DNA of 23,345 bases, from positions 1 through 23,345 of the IMG/VR virus record IMGVR_UViG_3300017956_005733; one strand, written 5' to 3'. This document shows, piece by piece, positions 14,685-22,596 of the stretch; positions within the stretch are counted from its first letter, which is position 1, and the number at the start of each line of letters is the position of its first letter. The translations under genes and the position numbers were made by a program. Origin of the DNA: a virus. The notes beneath the pieces are model-generated. The model was not told where the DNA came from and made no database searches. It saw only the letters and a program-made list of their open reading frames with translations.

Positions 14685-16355
14685 ATGAAACGAGACCGAC
14701 TCAAAATTTTAATATGCGGAGAAGCTAGTTTTCTAGACTCTGGCTATGCTGTTTATCAGCACAGACTTTTAACTAAATTGTCTCAAAATCCAGCCTTTCA
14801 TGTGGCCGAACAAGCGGGCTATAGTTGCATTAATGATCCCAGAGACACAAAATGCAACTGGAGATTTTATGCTAATGCTGTCAGAGATAACGATCCAAGA
14901 ATAAAACTGTATCAATCCAATACACAAAATTCCTTCGGGAAGTGGAGATTTGATGCTGTTGTTGCAGATTTCAGACCTGATGTTGTGATAGACATAAGGG
15001 ATTTTTGGATGAATTCTTTTCAAAGATTATCCCCATTGAGAGAATGTTTTCATTGGGTATTAATGCCAACAATAGACTCTATGCCACAAAAAGAAGAGTG
15101 GATAGACACATATATGAATTGTGATGCTATTTTTACATATTCTGATTGGGCTAGAGATGTGTTAAATAATCAAAGTTTTGGTCAAATTAATTATATAGAT
15201 ACATGTTCTCCTGGATATGATTCTGAATTTTTTGAGTTTACTGGAGGAACGGCTAAAAAAGCCTCTAGAAATTTAATGGGTATAAGTGATGACAGTATCA
15301 TAATAGGTACTGTCATGAGAAACCAAAAGCGAAAACTTTTTGCAGAGCTTATTAGGGATTTCAGAAAATTATTAGATCATCTGAAAGCAGAGGGTTTTGA
15401 TCAATGCAATAATATTTTCTTATATCTTCACACAAGCTATCCGGATTTCTTGTGTTGGGATATACCAGACTTATTGAGAGAATGTAGGGTGTTAAATAAA
15501 ACTTTATTTACCTACAAGTGTGAAAAATGTAGCCACATTCAGTCGTGTTTATATTCTGGCCCAATGACCCTATGCAACCACTGTAAGCAGAAATCAGCAT
15601 CTATGCCCACAGTCTCTAAAGGCGTTACCAGACGACAATTAGGACTAATATATTCTCTCTTTGATATGTACGTGCAGTATTCCATATGTGAAGGTTTTGG
15701 AATGCCTCAGATAGAAGCTGCTTCTTGCGGTGTTCCAGTTATGGCTGTTAATTATAGTGCTATGGAAGATGTGATCAAAAAGCTAGACGCATATCCAATC
15801 GATTTGGCTTACAAATTTAGAGAACTTGAAACATTTGCAGATAGAGCATATCCAAGCTCTGATTCTTTTATAAGAAATATTAAATCTTATTTATCTTTAG
15901 ACGAAACACACAAACAGCTGAAAAGTCTCAGTTTTGCTCATGGATGCTACAAGCAGTATCAATGGGATCATAGTCTAGACAAATGGGAAAAATATTTAAT
16001 GTCCCTCTATAATAATGGTTATAAGGCTGATTATCGTAAACCGAGAATACCAATTAGTCCAATCACTAAACATGAAATAAACAGCTTGTCTAATAATACA
16101 GATATAATAAGATATATGTTTGATAGATTAGCTCCTTTTAACTTAAAGAGTTATACTATGCTAGATATGTTAAATAGGATTAATTATGGTTATGTCATTG
16201 ACAACGGTAGGCAACAAAACTTTAACATAGACATGGCTCTTAGAAATGTGAATATTTTAATTGATAACTATAATTATAGCATTGAATTAATTAATAGTGA
16301 TATGACGCAACACGAAGACTATATTCAATATGCTAACATGAAGGATCCCATATGA
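14685..16355 (+). CDS. GT4-family glycosyltransferase with zinc-ribbon insertion
   Basis: A 556-residue GT-B enzyme. The N-terminal domain begins LKILICGEASFLDSGYAVYQ and ends near CSPGYDSEFF. The donor-binding domain starts with IIIGTVMRNQKRKL and carries the E-x7-E motif (E336 to E344) in CEGFGMPQIEAASCGVPV. Inserted in this domain is a zinc ribbon, C279-x2-C282 and C297-x2-C300. After about residue 450 comes a helical extension with no known match. It should transfer a sugar from a nucleotide-sugar donor; the acceptor (virion protein, host glycan or DNA) is unknown. It follows the ssb terminator directly and overlaps the next gene by 4 nt. Confidence 0.85.
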   Translation: MKRDRLKILICGEASFLDSGYAVYQHRLLTKLSQNPAFHVAEQAGYSCINDPRDTKCNWRFYANAVRDNDPRIKLYQSNTQNSFGKWRFDAVVADFRPDVVIDIRDFWMNSFQRLSPLRECFHWVLMPTIDSMPQKEEWIDTYMNCDAIFTYSDWARDVLNNQSFGQINYIDTCSPGYDSEFFEFTGGTAKKASRNLMGISDDSIIIGTVMRNQKRKLFAELIRDFRKLLDHLKAEGFDQCNNIFLYLHTSYPDFLCWDIPDLLRECRVLNKTLFTYKCEKCSHIQSCLYSGPMTLCNHCKQKSASMPTVSKGVTRRQLGLIYSLFDMYVQYSICEGFGMPQIEAASCGVPVMAVNYSAMEDVIKKLDAYPIDLAYKFRELETFADRAYPSSDSFIRNIKSYLSLDETHKQLKSLSFAHGCYKQYQWDHSLDKWEKYLMSLYNNGYKADYRKPRIPISPITKHEINSLSNNTDIIRYMFDRLAPFNLKSYTMLDMLNRINYGYVIDNGRQQNFNIDMALRNVNILIDNYNYSIELINSDMTQHEDYIQYANMKDPI

Positions 16356-17227
16356 TTTCTTATGTCAAAGAATATAGTTCTGAGTTAATCAATACTATAT
16401 CACAAGAAGTTGCAAATATATTAGGCGCAGACCAAAATCATCTTCTTCAATTTAATTTATATAACAATATTGTTATTTCAAATATTTTTGATATCAATAT
16501 TAGTATCCCTAACACTCCTTCGCACATCGCTTCTCATCAAATTTCTAACAAATACAGATTTATAGATAAGATTTTTGTCTTTAATAACCACGAAGCAAAT
16601 CAATACAAAGAATACAATCCTCAGATATTAGATATACCCATCAGAAATAATTCTGAAATTTTACTAAATAATTTCAATAGACACAAGTTTTATAAGTTTG
16701 CATATGTTGGTAACCTAGAATATGATTTGCCTATCATCAGCAATTTATTGTATTCTTTTACAAAATCAGCTATGAAAAACAATAATATTTCTATGTCACT
16801 GTTATTAGAGTCTGATCAAAAAAGTCTAACGAATTTTAAAAATCAATTTTATCAACAAAACAACCTAAAAGATTTATTAAATCACAGAATATATTTTATG
16901 TGTCAAGATCAAATAACGCAGCACACCAAAGAAACGTTTATAAATAGTATTGATTCTCTAGTATACGCAACAACAAGAAGCACAGACAACTATCTTCTCT
17001 ACTACGCCCTATGCAACAACACAAAAGTTTACTCGCCAATAAAATATTTTGATGATATATCTACCATAGACTCACACCCAAGCGTTATTTATGAAGCACA
17101 TGAAGATATCATATATCAAACACCATGTATACAAAATCTCATAGATATATTCTCACATCCAAAAAAATCACAAAAAAATAGTGAAAAATTTTTAACCTCT
17201 GGCATACAAAATTACTTTAAATCATGA
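16352..17227 (+). CDS. unknown protein, weakly glycosyltransferase-like
   Basis: A 291-residue, very Asn/Ile/Tyr-rich protein without a recognised family. The segment FAYVGNLEYDLPIISNLLYSF resembles the first strand-loop-helix of the second GT-B domain, and SIDSLVYATTRSTDNYLLYY recalls the region of glycosyltransferases that precedes the donor-binding helix, but the E-x7-E motif is missing. It may be a degenerate or highly divergent glycosyltransferase. ATGA overlaps link it to both neighbours. The DNA is notably AT-rich: bases 16741-16800 contain 13 G or C in 60. Confidence 0.65.
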   Translation: MISYVKEYSSELINTISQEVANILGADQNHLLQFNLYNNIVISNIFDINISIPNTPSHIASHQISNKYRFIDKIFVFNNHEANQYKEYNPQILDIPIRNNSEILLNNFNRHKFYKFAYVGNLEYDLPIISNLLYSFTKSAMKNNNISMSLLLESDQKSLTNFKNQFYQQNNLKDLLNHRIYFMCQDQITQHTKETFINSIDSLVYATTRSTDNYLLYYALCNNTKVYSPIKYFDDISTIDSHPSVIYEAHEDIIYQTPCIQNLIDIFSHPKKSQKNSEKFLTSGIQNYFKS

Positions 17228-18003
17228 TAGATATATATAACCATCTATACAAAAATTTTGATAAAAAAATTCTATATATCAAACATAATTCGTCATTTGA
17301 TTTGTTGATGTCAAAAATATTTCCAAATGCAGTATACGCGGATTCGTTAGATAATATTAATTACTATTTTACCTATTGTAGCGTGATATACAATAGTTTG
17401 TTAGAGATTAATAAGAATCAATATCAAGAAATGCTTCAAAGACTAGAGTACTGTAGAGAGAATAGTATATGTTTTGTTCATGATGATGTGGTTTCACATA
17501 CGAAACCAGAAGATCTACAGATTATGTTGAATAATAATAGCGGTCTACAATTAATTAATTTACATCCATCAAATAAAAATGTTATGGGATATACAAAATA
17601 TGGTATACCATATAATAATTTACTAATAAATAAAACATCTAATAAAATACTACTAATTAATCCTGAATATCAAACAGAAGAGATGTTGAAAAAATTCAAT
17701 CTCAAACATGATACGATCACTAGTTTCCATCAGTTTACAAATTATGAAGAATATTTATCTTTCTTATTAAACTATAAAATAGTTGCATCTAATAATATAA
17801 TAGATAGGCTCATAGCGCAATCAGTTGGTTGCTTTACACTTGACCCAAATAGTCTTAATATAGATGATCAGCATCACGAATTTACAAAGTACTACTTTAA
17901 TCCAGTCAACACAGCAAAAATTTCGGATATATTTATTAATTTAAATTTCCATTCTTTTAAAAGAAATATTTTTAATGAAGAAAACACTAAAGATCTCCTG
18001 TAA
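17224..18003 (+). CDS. unknown protein, possible divergent GT-B fold
   Basis: A 259-residue protein without recognised family. It alternates strand-like and helical stretches (KKILYIKHNS, NSICFVHDDVV, NKILLINPEYQTEEMLKKF, YKIVASNNIIDRLIAQSVGC), as expected for two Rossmann-like halves. NNIIDRLIAQSVGCFTLD resembles the helix after the donor site in glycosyltransferases, but conserved acids are absent. It overlaps the previous gene by 4 nt and the next by 29 nt. Composition is as AT-rich as the rest of this cassette. The function is unknown. Confidence 0.65.
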   Translation: MIDIYNHLYKNFDKKILYIKHNSSFDLLMSKIFPNAVYADSLDNINYYFTYCSVIYNSLLEINKNQYQEMLQRLEYCRENSICFVHDDVVSHTKPEDLQIMLNNNSGLQLINLHPSNKNVMGYTKYGIPYNNLLINKTSNKILLINPEYQTEEMLKKFNLKHDTITSFHQFTNYEEYLSFLLNYKIVASNNIIDRLIAQSVGCFTLDPNSLNIDDQHHEFTKYYFNPVNTAKISDIFINLNFHSFKRNIFNEENTKDLL

Positions 18004-18352
18004 AAAACTAGAAGAACTATCTGACATACCAAATTTTTCAGTAATGTGCTTACAATTGCACGATATCGATGAAATAGAAAATAAACATGAAGCCCTAGCC
18101 GCAGCTGTTCAAAAGTTAAGAAAAAATGGAGAAATATTAATTGATTATATTAACATGGACAGAATAATTCGAATGTACACTGATAAAGAAATGTTGTATG
18201 AAGAAGTTTATAACAAAATCAAACAAGCCCCACACCTTACTAAATATGAGGATTTTTTAGAGTTTATAGATCTGAATAATTCTATTTTAATATATAAGGT
18301 AATTGAGCAAAAAACAATAGATATAGTATCTCTACTTAGAACGGGTTATTAA
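17975..18352 (+). CDS. unknown protein, weak methyltransferase-like C-half
   Basis: A 125-residue protein. The stretch VMCLQLHDIDEIENKHEALA, then VQKLRKNGEILIDYINMDRI, resembles the second half of class I SAM-dependent methyltransferases ('...leh..d...al.e..r.Lk.gG.lii...n'), but there is no SAM-binding Gly loop, so it would be inactive alone or a different fold. No sign of a frameshift joining it to the preceding gene was found. It overlaps that gene by 29 nt and is one base from the next. Confidence 0.6.
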   Translation: MKKTLKISCKKLEELSDIPNFSVMCLQLHDIDEIENKHEALAAAVQKLRKNGEILIDYINMDRIIRMYTDKEMLYEEVYNKIKQAPHLTKYEDFLEFIDLNNSILIYKVIEQKTIDIVSLLRTGY

Positions 18353-18353
18353 A

Positions 18354-19052
18354 ATGGATACAAAGTGTTCTTTATGTTGTTTTTTTAATGACATGAAATG
18401 CGATTTTGGGATTGATACCATCCTCAATGATAAAATCTTAAATTCTGAAACAGAAAAACAAATCATATCAGATTATCACTGTAATTATGCTTATGGGATA
18501 AAAACTTACGAGGATAACAAATATAACTTGACATATGAAGAACTTAAACAAAAAATATTAGACAGAAATTCACTAAATTTTGTTTTATATCTGAGACTTA
18601 CAAATGATGTTTTTGATTTCGATAAGTCTATAAATCTTTTGAATGCATTCAGCTTCACGCCTGCCGCTATAATAATTGCCTCAAATGATCTGGCAGACAA
18701 AGATGCCGTGGAACAATTCGGACAACAAATAAATATTCCTTGGAGAATTTCACAAAAACATCCAGATGTGTCTGAGTATGACCTTTTTGCATCGTCATTT
18801 AATCAATATGTACAATATTATCCAGACGCTCTTTTAATAAATGGGTATGAGTGTGACTTAAATAGCTTTGTAAACGAAATTCATATTCGAAGCAAAATTT
18901 ATCAAGATACTATTAAGCAACTAATAGTGGATAAAATGCACAGTAATATTTATATATTTAAGGAGTGTTTTTTTGAAAATAGATATGATTGGAAAACATT
19001 ATTTAATAACCCTGAAGAGTATATTAAAACCATAGAATGTCTAAATCTATGA
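18354..19052 (+). CDS. unknown protein with N-terminal Cys cluster
   Basis: A 232-residue protein. The N-terminus has C5, C8, C9, C16 and C43, which could form a small zinc site. The middle (NFVLYLRLTNDVFDFDKSIN, FTPAAIIIASNDLAD) and PDALLINGYECDLNSFVNEI suggest an alpha/beta fold loosely like a GT-A glycosyltransferase without a clear D-x-D motif. The function is unknown. It lies within the AT-rich cassette and its TGA stop overlaps the ATG at 19049. Confidence 0.62.
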   Translation: MDTKCSLCCFFNDMKCDFGIDTILNDKILNSETEKQIISDYHCNYAYGIKTYEDNKYNLTYEELKQKILDRNSLNFVLYLRLTNDVFDFDKSINLLNAFSFTPAAIIIASNDLADKDAVEQFGQQINIPWRISQKHPDVSEYDLFASSFNQYVQYYPDALLINGYECDLNSFVNEIHIRSKIYQDTIKQLIVDKMHSNIYIFKECFFENRYDWKTLFNNPEEYIKTIECLNL

Positions 19053-19732
19053 TTAATGTAACATTAATAATGACTGAAATTACTAAAGGTATGAAATCTG
19101 TAGGCCCTAAATATATCTACAAATATAAGAATAAAGCTCTAATAGAATATCAGTTGCATTTCTTAAAAAAATATAAAACAAAAATGAATCTTAATTTATT
19201 GGTTGGGTTCGGTTCAGACCGTGTTGAGAAGCAGTTGCAGAAACAGAAAAATATCAAAATAAATTACTTATATAATCCTAATTATACTAATGAAGAAAGT
19301 GGCGGTAATTTTGAAATTGCTATCAATAACTTTAATCCACAGAAAGAATCTGGGCTGTTATTGATCAATAATGGTATTATTGCAAATATTAATTGGGAAA
19401 GATATATCAATAAAATATCTAAAAAGTCTAATATATTGTTTTACACAGATGAGTTGTGCCATAATTTTAACTTGGGATTTACAGATACGGGAGATTATTT
19501 GTTTTATGACCTACCCAACACATGGCTAGAAGTTCTTTATATTTCTAAAGCTTCTGCTATGAGTTTACAAAAGAAACCTATTAGTTCAATTCATAAAAAT
19601 ATGTTTCTTTTTGAGATTATTAACGAAATGAAAAATAATGATTACGCTTTTGAATCGTGTAAAATTCCTGGCAAAAAAATATTTAAATTTAATTCACCTA
19701 AAGATCAAAAAATGCTTTCTAAGTTCTTATGA
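19049..19732 (+). CDS. Nucleotidyltransferase-like (GT-A fold) protein
   Basis: A 227-residue protein from ATG 19049, chosen because it forms the ATGA overlap used by its neighbours; ATG 19037 would add four residues. The layout follows sugar-phosphate nucleotidyltransferases: a first strand INVTLIM, GPKY, YKNKALIEYQLHFLKKY, LNLLVGFGSDRVEKQL, INYLYNPNYTNEESGGNFEI, then GLLLINNGIIAN in the place of the metal-binding strand. The canonical A-A-G-x-G-x-R loop is absent and the usual Asp is replaced by Asn, so it may be inactive or use another chemistry. It could activate or transfer a sugar for the glycosyltransferase upstream. Confidence 0.6.
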   Translation: MINVTLIMTEITKGMKSVGPKYIYKYKNKALIEYQLHFLKKYKTKMNLNLLVGFGSDRVEKQLQKQKNIKINYLYNPNYTNEESGGNFEIAINNFNPQKESGLLLINNGIIANINWERYINKISKKSNILFYTDELCHNFNLGFTDTGDYLFYDLPNTWLEVLYISKASAMSLQKKPISSIHKNMFLFEIINEMKNNDYAFESCKIPGKKIFKFNSPKDQKMLSKFL

Positions 19733-20352
19733 TACTAATATCTAAAACAGAATGTAAATTTTTAAATTGCATAGCTATTGCCTGTCATGAAAATAATATT
19801 CCGTATCAATTTATAGACGTAGAAGATATTTTTATGTATTATGATTTATATTCTCCAAAAATTATATTTATATCTGATAAAGACAAACATAATAAAGCTG
19901 TTCAATTGATAAATTCTACAGAAATTATTAATGTTATTACAGAAAACCATAATCTAGTAAGCGAAACAACGAATATAAAACCTGATACAAAATCTTCTAT
20001 GGTAGCTATGTTTCTAGACGGTATTACAAAAATACCCAAAAATATAGAAGAATTAATATATCCCAAGACCATATCTAGAATTCAGCTGTTTAACTGTTCT
20101 ATTCGACACCCCCAAAATGTCGGCCTGTTAAACGAAATAGATAAATTAAGCATTATACAAAAATATATTGGATTAATAGATTTAACTGGAGAATATAGAG
20201 AAGAGTGTGCAAATTATGGGACATTTTATAGTGATGGCACAGACATGACAACAGACCTGATCAACCGATGGTTTACTGAGCAAAATTGCGACGCGCAAAA
20301 AAGCAACAAAATCACCTATAAAGATTATTTACTGGGATTAATTAATGAGTAG
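19729..20352 (+). CDS. hypothetical protein in the glycan cassette
   Basis: A 207-residue protein without recognised family. The front half is alpha/beta (MILISKTECKFLNCIAIACH, IPYQFIDVEDIF, PKIIFISDKDKH), like a small Rossmann or flavodoxin-type fold. The second half is more polar, with Cys residues at SIRHPQNVGL-adjacent and REECANYGTF positions. No catalytic signature is visible. It overlaps the previous gene by ATGA and the next by 8 nt. Confidence 0.6.
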   Translation: MILISKTECKFLNCIAIACHENNIPYQFIDVEDIFMYYDLYSPKIIFISDKDKHNKAVQLINSTEIINVITENHNLVSETTNIKPDTKSSMVAMFLDGITKIPKNIEELIYPKTISRIQLFNCSIRHPQNVGLLNEIDKLSIIQKYIGLIDLTGEYREECANYGTFYSDGTDMTTDLINRWFTEQNCDAQKSNKITYKDYLLGLINE

Positions 20353-20791
20353 TGATATAGGAATTATTATAGACAATAACAATAATCTTAATACAAAAGT
20401 ATTATCGGAATTATACAATTCATATATTGTAAAAAACAACCTTGATCAATTTATTATTTTTGCGTCTGAACCTATCAGTTTAAATGTTATACCTCAACTG
20501 CCCTTGAGGGATGCTGTTTTTTTTGACGGAGCATTAGTTTTATTTAGCAATAATGCGTTACTCATTGCCAAAGATTTTGTGAATTATTCAAAACTGTTAT
20601 ATGTAATCGAAGAACCAGCATGGACATCAATATCGCAAAATAGCTCTTATAATTCGATAAGAGAATTATATACAGAAACACGGGACTTGTATTTTATAAC
20701 CAGTAACCAAAACATTTATTCTTTGTATACTACTCTGTGGGGGAATAATATCATATTAGGAGATATCAATTATGAAAAAGCAATATTGTGA
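20345..20791 (+). CDS. hypothetical protein at the end of the glycan cassette
   Basis: A 148-residue protein without recognised family. It has repeated strand-like stretches (DIGIIIDNNNN, QFIIFASEPISL, DAVFFDGALVLFS, KLLYVIEEPAW, DLYFITSNQNIYSLYT), consistent with one Rossmann-like domain and reminiscent of the N-terminal half of a GT-B enzyme. No catalytic residues can be named. Its last 20 bases overlap the homing endonuclease gene, whose ribosome binding site lies inside this one. Confidence 0.58.
   Translation: MSSDIGIIIDNNNNLNTKVLSELYNSYIVKNNLDQFIIFASEPISLNVIPQLPLRDAVFFDGALVLFSNNALLIAKDFVNYSKLLYVIEEPAWTSISQNSSYNSIRELYTETRDLYFITSNQNIYSLYTTLWGNNIILGDINYEKAIL
20758..20763 (+). promoter_or_regulatory. 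Ribosome binding site of the gene at 20772
   Basis: AGGAGA lies 8 nt before ATG 20772, inside the end of the preceding gene. It supports this start and suggests that the endonuclease gene is translated independently. Confidence 0.6.
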
Positions 20792-21572
20792 ATTAAATGA
20801 TCAAGAAAAACAAAAAATTATTACTAAGTACTATATTGATCAAAAGAAAAGCTTTCAAGATATAGCTACAGAATACGACACTTATGCCAATAGAATTAGA
20901 AGAGATGCAAAAAAATACAACATTAATATTCGAGATAAGAGTCAAGCACAAAAAAATGCGCTCAAGACAGGAAAGCATAAGCATCCAACCAAAGGTAGTG
21001 TTAGATCAGAAGAAACAAAAAATAAAATAGGAAATTCTGTTTTAAAATCATGGGACAGCCTTACTCCTGATCAAATAAAGAAAAGGAAAGCTAAAAATTT
21101 AGCAGCATGGAATAAATTAACAGATGAGCAAAAACAAAAAATGCAACAAGCTGCCAATAACGCCATAAGAGAAACCAGCAAGGTTGGCTCTAAACTAGAG
21201 AAGTTTTTACTTCAGAAATTTATAGAAAACAAAGTCAATGTGCAGTTTCATAAAGAACAATTTTTAGTAAATACCAAGTTGCAAATTGACCTATTCCTGC
21301 CTAGTATAAATACAGCAATCGAAGTTGACGGCCCTTCACATTTTTCTCCTGTTTGGGGAGAGGATGCTTTTGCTAAGGCTCAACAGTACGATAAGAAAAA
21401 GCAAGGGCTGATTTTAGGAAAAGGATTGGCCCTAATTAGAATTAAACAAACAAAAGATTTTTCTAAAGCTAGATCAGAAATCATTTTTCAAAAACTAATC
21501 CAATTAGTCGATCAGATCAAGACTCAGTTTCCTGAACCAGACAACAGATTTTTCGAAATAGAGGATGTATAA
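20772..21572 (+). CDS. Vsr-like (EDxHD-type) homing endonuclease with NUMOD3-like segment
   Basis: A 266-residue modular nuclease. Residues about 8-50 look like a helix-turn-helix (DQEKQKIITKYYIDQKKSFQ, then DIATEYDTYANRIRRDAKKY). A NUMOD3-like segment (KGSVRSEETKNKIGNSVLKS) and a Lys-rich helical linker follow. The C-terminal catalytic domain has E143 (SKLEKFL), D173 (QIDLFLPS), E184 and H190 (AIEVDGPSHF) and D207 (QYDKKKQ), matching the residue order of the EDxHD family typified by I-Bth0305I. Such enzymes cut cognate genomes and spread themselves. It separates the unknown cassette from the annealing-protein candidate and may have brought neighbouring DNA with it. Confidence 0.82.
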   Translation: MKKQYCELNDQEKQKIITKYYIDQKKSFQDIATEYDTYANRIRRDAKKYNINIRDKSQAQKNALKTGKHKHPTKGSVRSEETKNKIGNSVLKSWDSLTPDQIKKRKAKNLAAWNKLTDEQKQKMQQAANNAIRETSKVGSKLEKFLLQKFIENKVNVQFHKEQFLVNTKLQIDLFLPSINTAIEVDGPSHFSPVWGEDAFAKAQQYDKKKQGLILGKGLALIRIKQTKDFSKARSEIIFQKLIQLVDQIKTQFPEPDNRFFEIEDV

Positions 21573-22255
21573 TGGGTAAAGCTAAAAAGACTATTCCTAC
21601 AGTTAATGATTTAGAGTGGAACGACTATGTGTTGGGTCTACTAAACGATGATGAAAAAATTGAAGGCAATCCTACAACAGACGGTCTAAGGAGAATTTTT
21701 GAAATCGCCTTGGACTGTACTCTGGTTGGTTCAAATTCAGAAGTTGTTCAATCTCCAGACCCTAATAATGGCCAGAGAGCCACTGTAGTCCATTCCCTGA
21801 CTTTTATTTTAAATGATCCGGATTTGAGTCCAGAATTTAAAACCAGGTCAGTAAATGGGTCTGCTGACGTTTATTGGGGTAATTGCGACAAAATCTACAG
21901 AAACCATCCTGTGGCAGTCGCAGAAACCAGAGCAGAAGGAAGGGCTCTGAGAAGAGGCTTGAGACTCAGAAAGGTGGTAGCAGCAGAAGAAATAGCCAAA
22001 GATGTTGAGGATATTGACGGGGACTCTGTTGGCAAAATTACAAGCAATCAAATTAACTTTATTGATGTGTTGGCTAAGAGATTAAACATTAATGTGAAAA
22101 ATTTGGTAACAAATCTTAATATAGATACCGCTAATGTATTAGACCTAGCGCATGATGAAGCTGTGCTTATAATAAGAAAACTATCTTCTTTGCAGCAAAA
22201 CATAGAGGATATTCCCGAAACTATTATGAGTTATGATTCTAACTGGAGAGATTGA
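21572..22255 (+). CDS. Single-strand annealing protein candidate
   Basis: A 227-residue protein. WNDYVLGLLND and the PTTDGLRRIFEIAL segment are followed by strands around ATVVHSLTFIL and VNGSADVYWG, then VAVAETRAEGRALRRGLRLR, which resembles the 'A-x-T-x-A-x-G-R-A-L' helix of phage Rad52/Erf-type annealing proteins. The C-terminal region (ITSNQINFIDVLAKRLNINV, then LAHDEAVLIIRKL) is like the small helical domain that ends several such proteins. It would anneal complementary single strands in recombination. No family is certain from sequence alone. It begins in a TAATG overlap with the endonuclease gene. Confidence 0.45.
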   Translation: MGKAKKTIPTVNDLEWNDYVLGLLNDDEKIEGNPTTDGLRRIFEIALDCTLVGSNSEVVQSPDPNNGQRATVVHSLTFILNDPDLSPEFKTRSVNGSADVYWGNCDKIYRNHPVAVAETRAEGRALRRGLRLRKVVAAEEIAKDVEDIDGDSVGKITSNQINFIDVLAKRLNINVKNLVTNLNIDTANVLDLAHDEAVLIIRKLSSLQQNIEDIPETIMSYDSNWRD

Positions 22256-22257
22256 AA

Positions 22258-22596
22258 ATGAAAGCTTCTTATAAGATTAACGATAGAATATCTTTTGAAT
22301 TTCAGGCAGAAGGACAGAAAGAACTATTTAAAGAAATGTCTACTGTCCAAGAAATTTTTGGAGAAAGTAATTGCGGTATGTGCGACAGCGACGATATTCG
22401 TTTTGTTGTTCGTAGTGTAGAAGATAATGATTATTACGAATTAAAGTGTGGTAAGTGTGGAGCCACACTCTCTTTTGGTCAGCATAAGAAGGGGAATACT
22501 CTTTTCCCTAAGCGTCGTGATGACGAAGGAAATTATATGTCACACAATGGGTGGTACAAGTGGCAGGGTAATAACAACAATTCCAAGAAGAAGTAA
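22258..22596 (+). CDS. Conserved phage zinc-ribbon protein
   Basis: A 112-residue protein from ATG 22258. The frame also holds TTG at 22252, but GGAGAG (22245-22250) is ideally placed 7 nt before the ATG. The N-terminal half is an alpha/beta segment (YKINDRISFEFQAEGQKELF). The second half is a zinc ribbon, CGMC and CGKC, ending LSFGQHKKGNTLFPKRRDDE and GWYKW, a tail I recall as recurrent in phages, often near annealing-protein genes. The function is unknown, but a nucleic-acid or recombination accessory role is plausible. Its stop abuts the stop of the minus-strand gene with no gap. Confidence 0.75.
   Translation: MKASYKINDRISFEFQAEGQKELFKEMSTVQEIFGESNCGMCDSDDIRFVVRSVEDNDYYELKCGKCGATLSFGQHKKGNTLFPKRRDDEGNYMSHNGWYKWQGNNNNSKKK

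Noticed and set aside
14769-15023. Minus-strand open frames opposite the plus-strand genes, such as this one
   Set aside because: They lie entirely opposite well-supported genes, have no recognisable domains and lack ribosome binding sites.
17224-18352. Genes at 17224 and 17975 as one frameshifted gene
   Set aside because: The 29-nt overlap has a proper ATG, both products have coherent composition, and no shared domain spans the junction.
18528-18556. TTGACA inside the gene at 18354 as a promoter
   Set aside because: Seventeen bases downstream the -10 position reads AAAAAT, a poor match.
19729-21660. Similar short motifs YKDYLLGLINE (end of the gene at 19729) and WNDYVLGLLNDDE (start of the gene at 21572)
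   Set aside because: The match is only about 11 residues, the flanking residues and DNA do not align, and one lies at a C-terminus and the other near an N-terminus. Chance is the simpler explanation.
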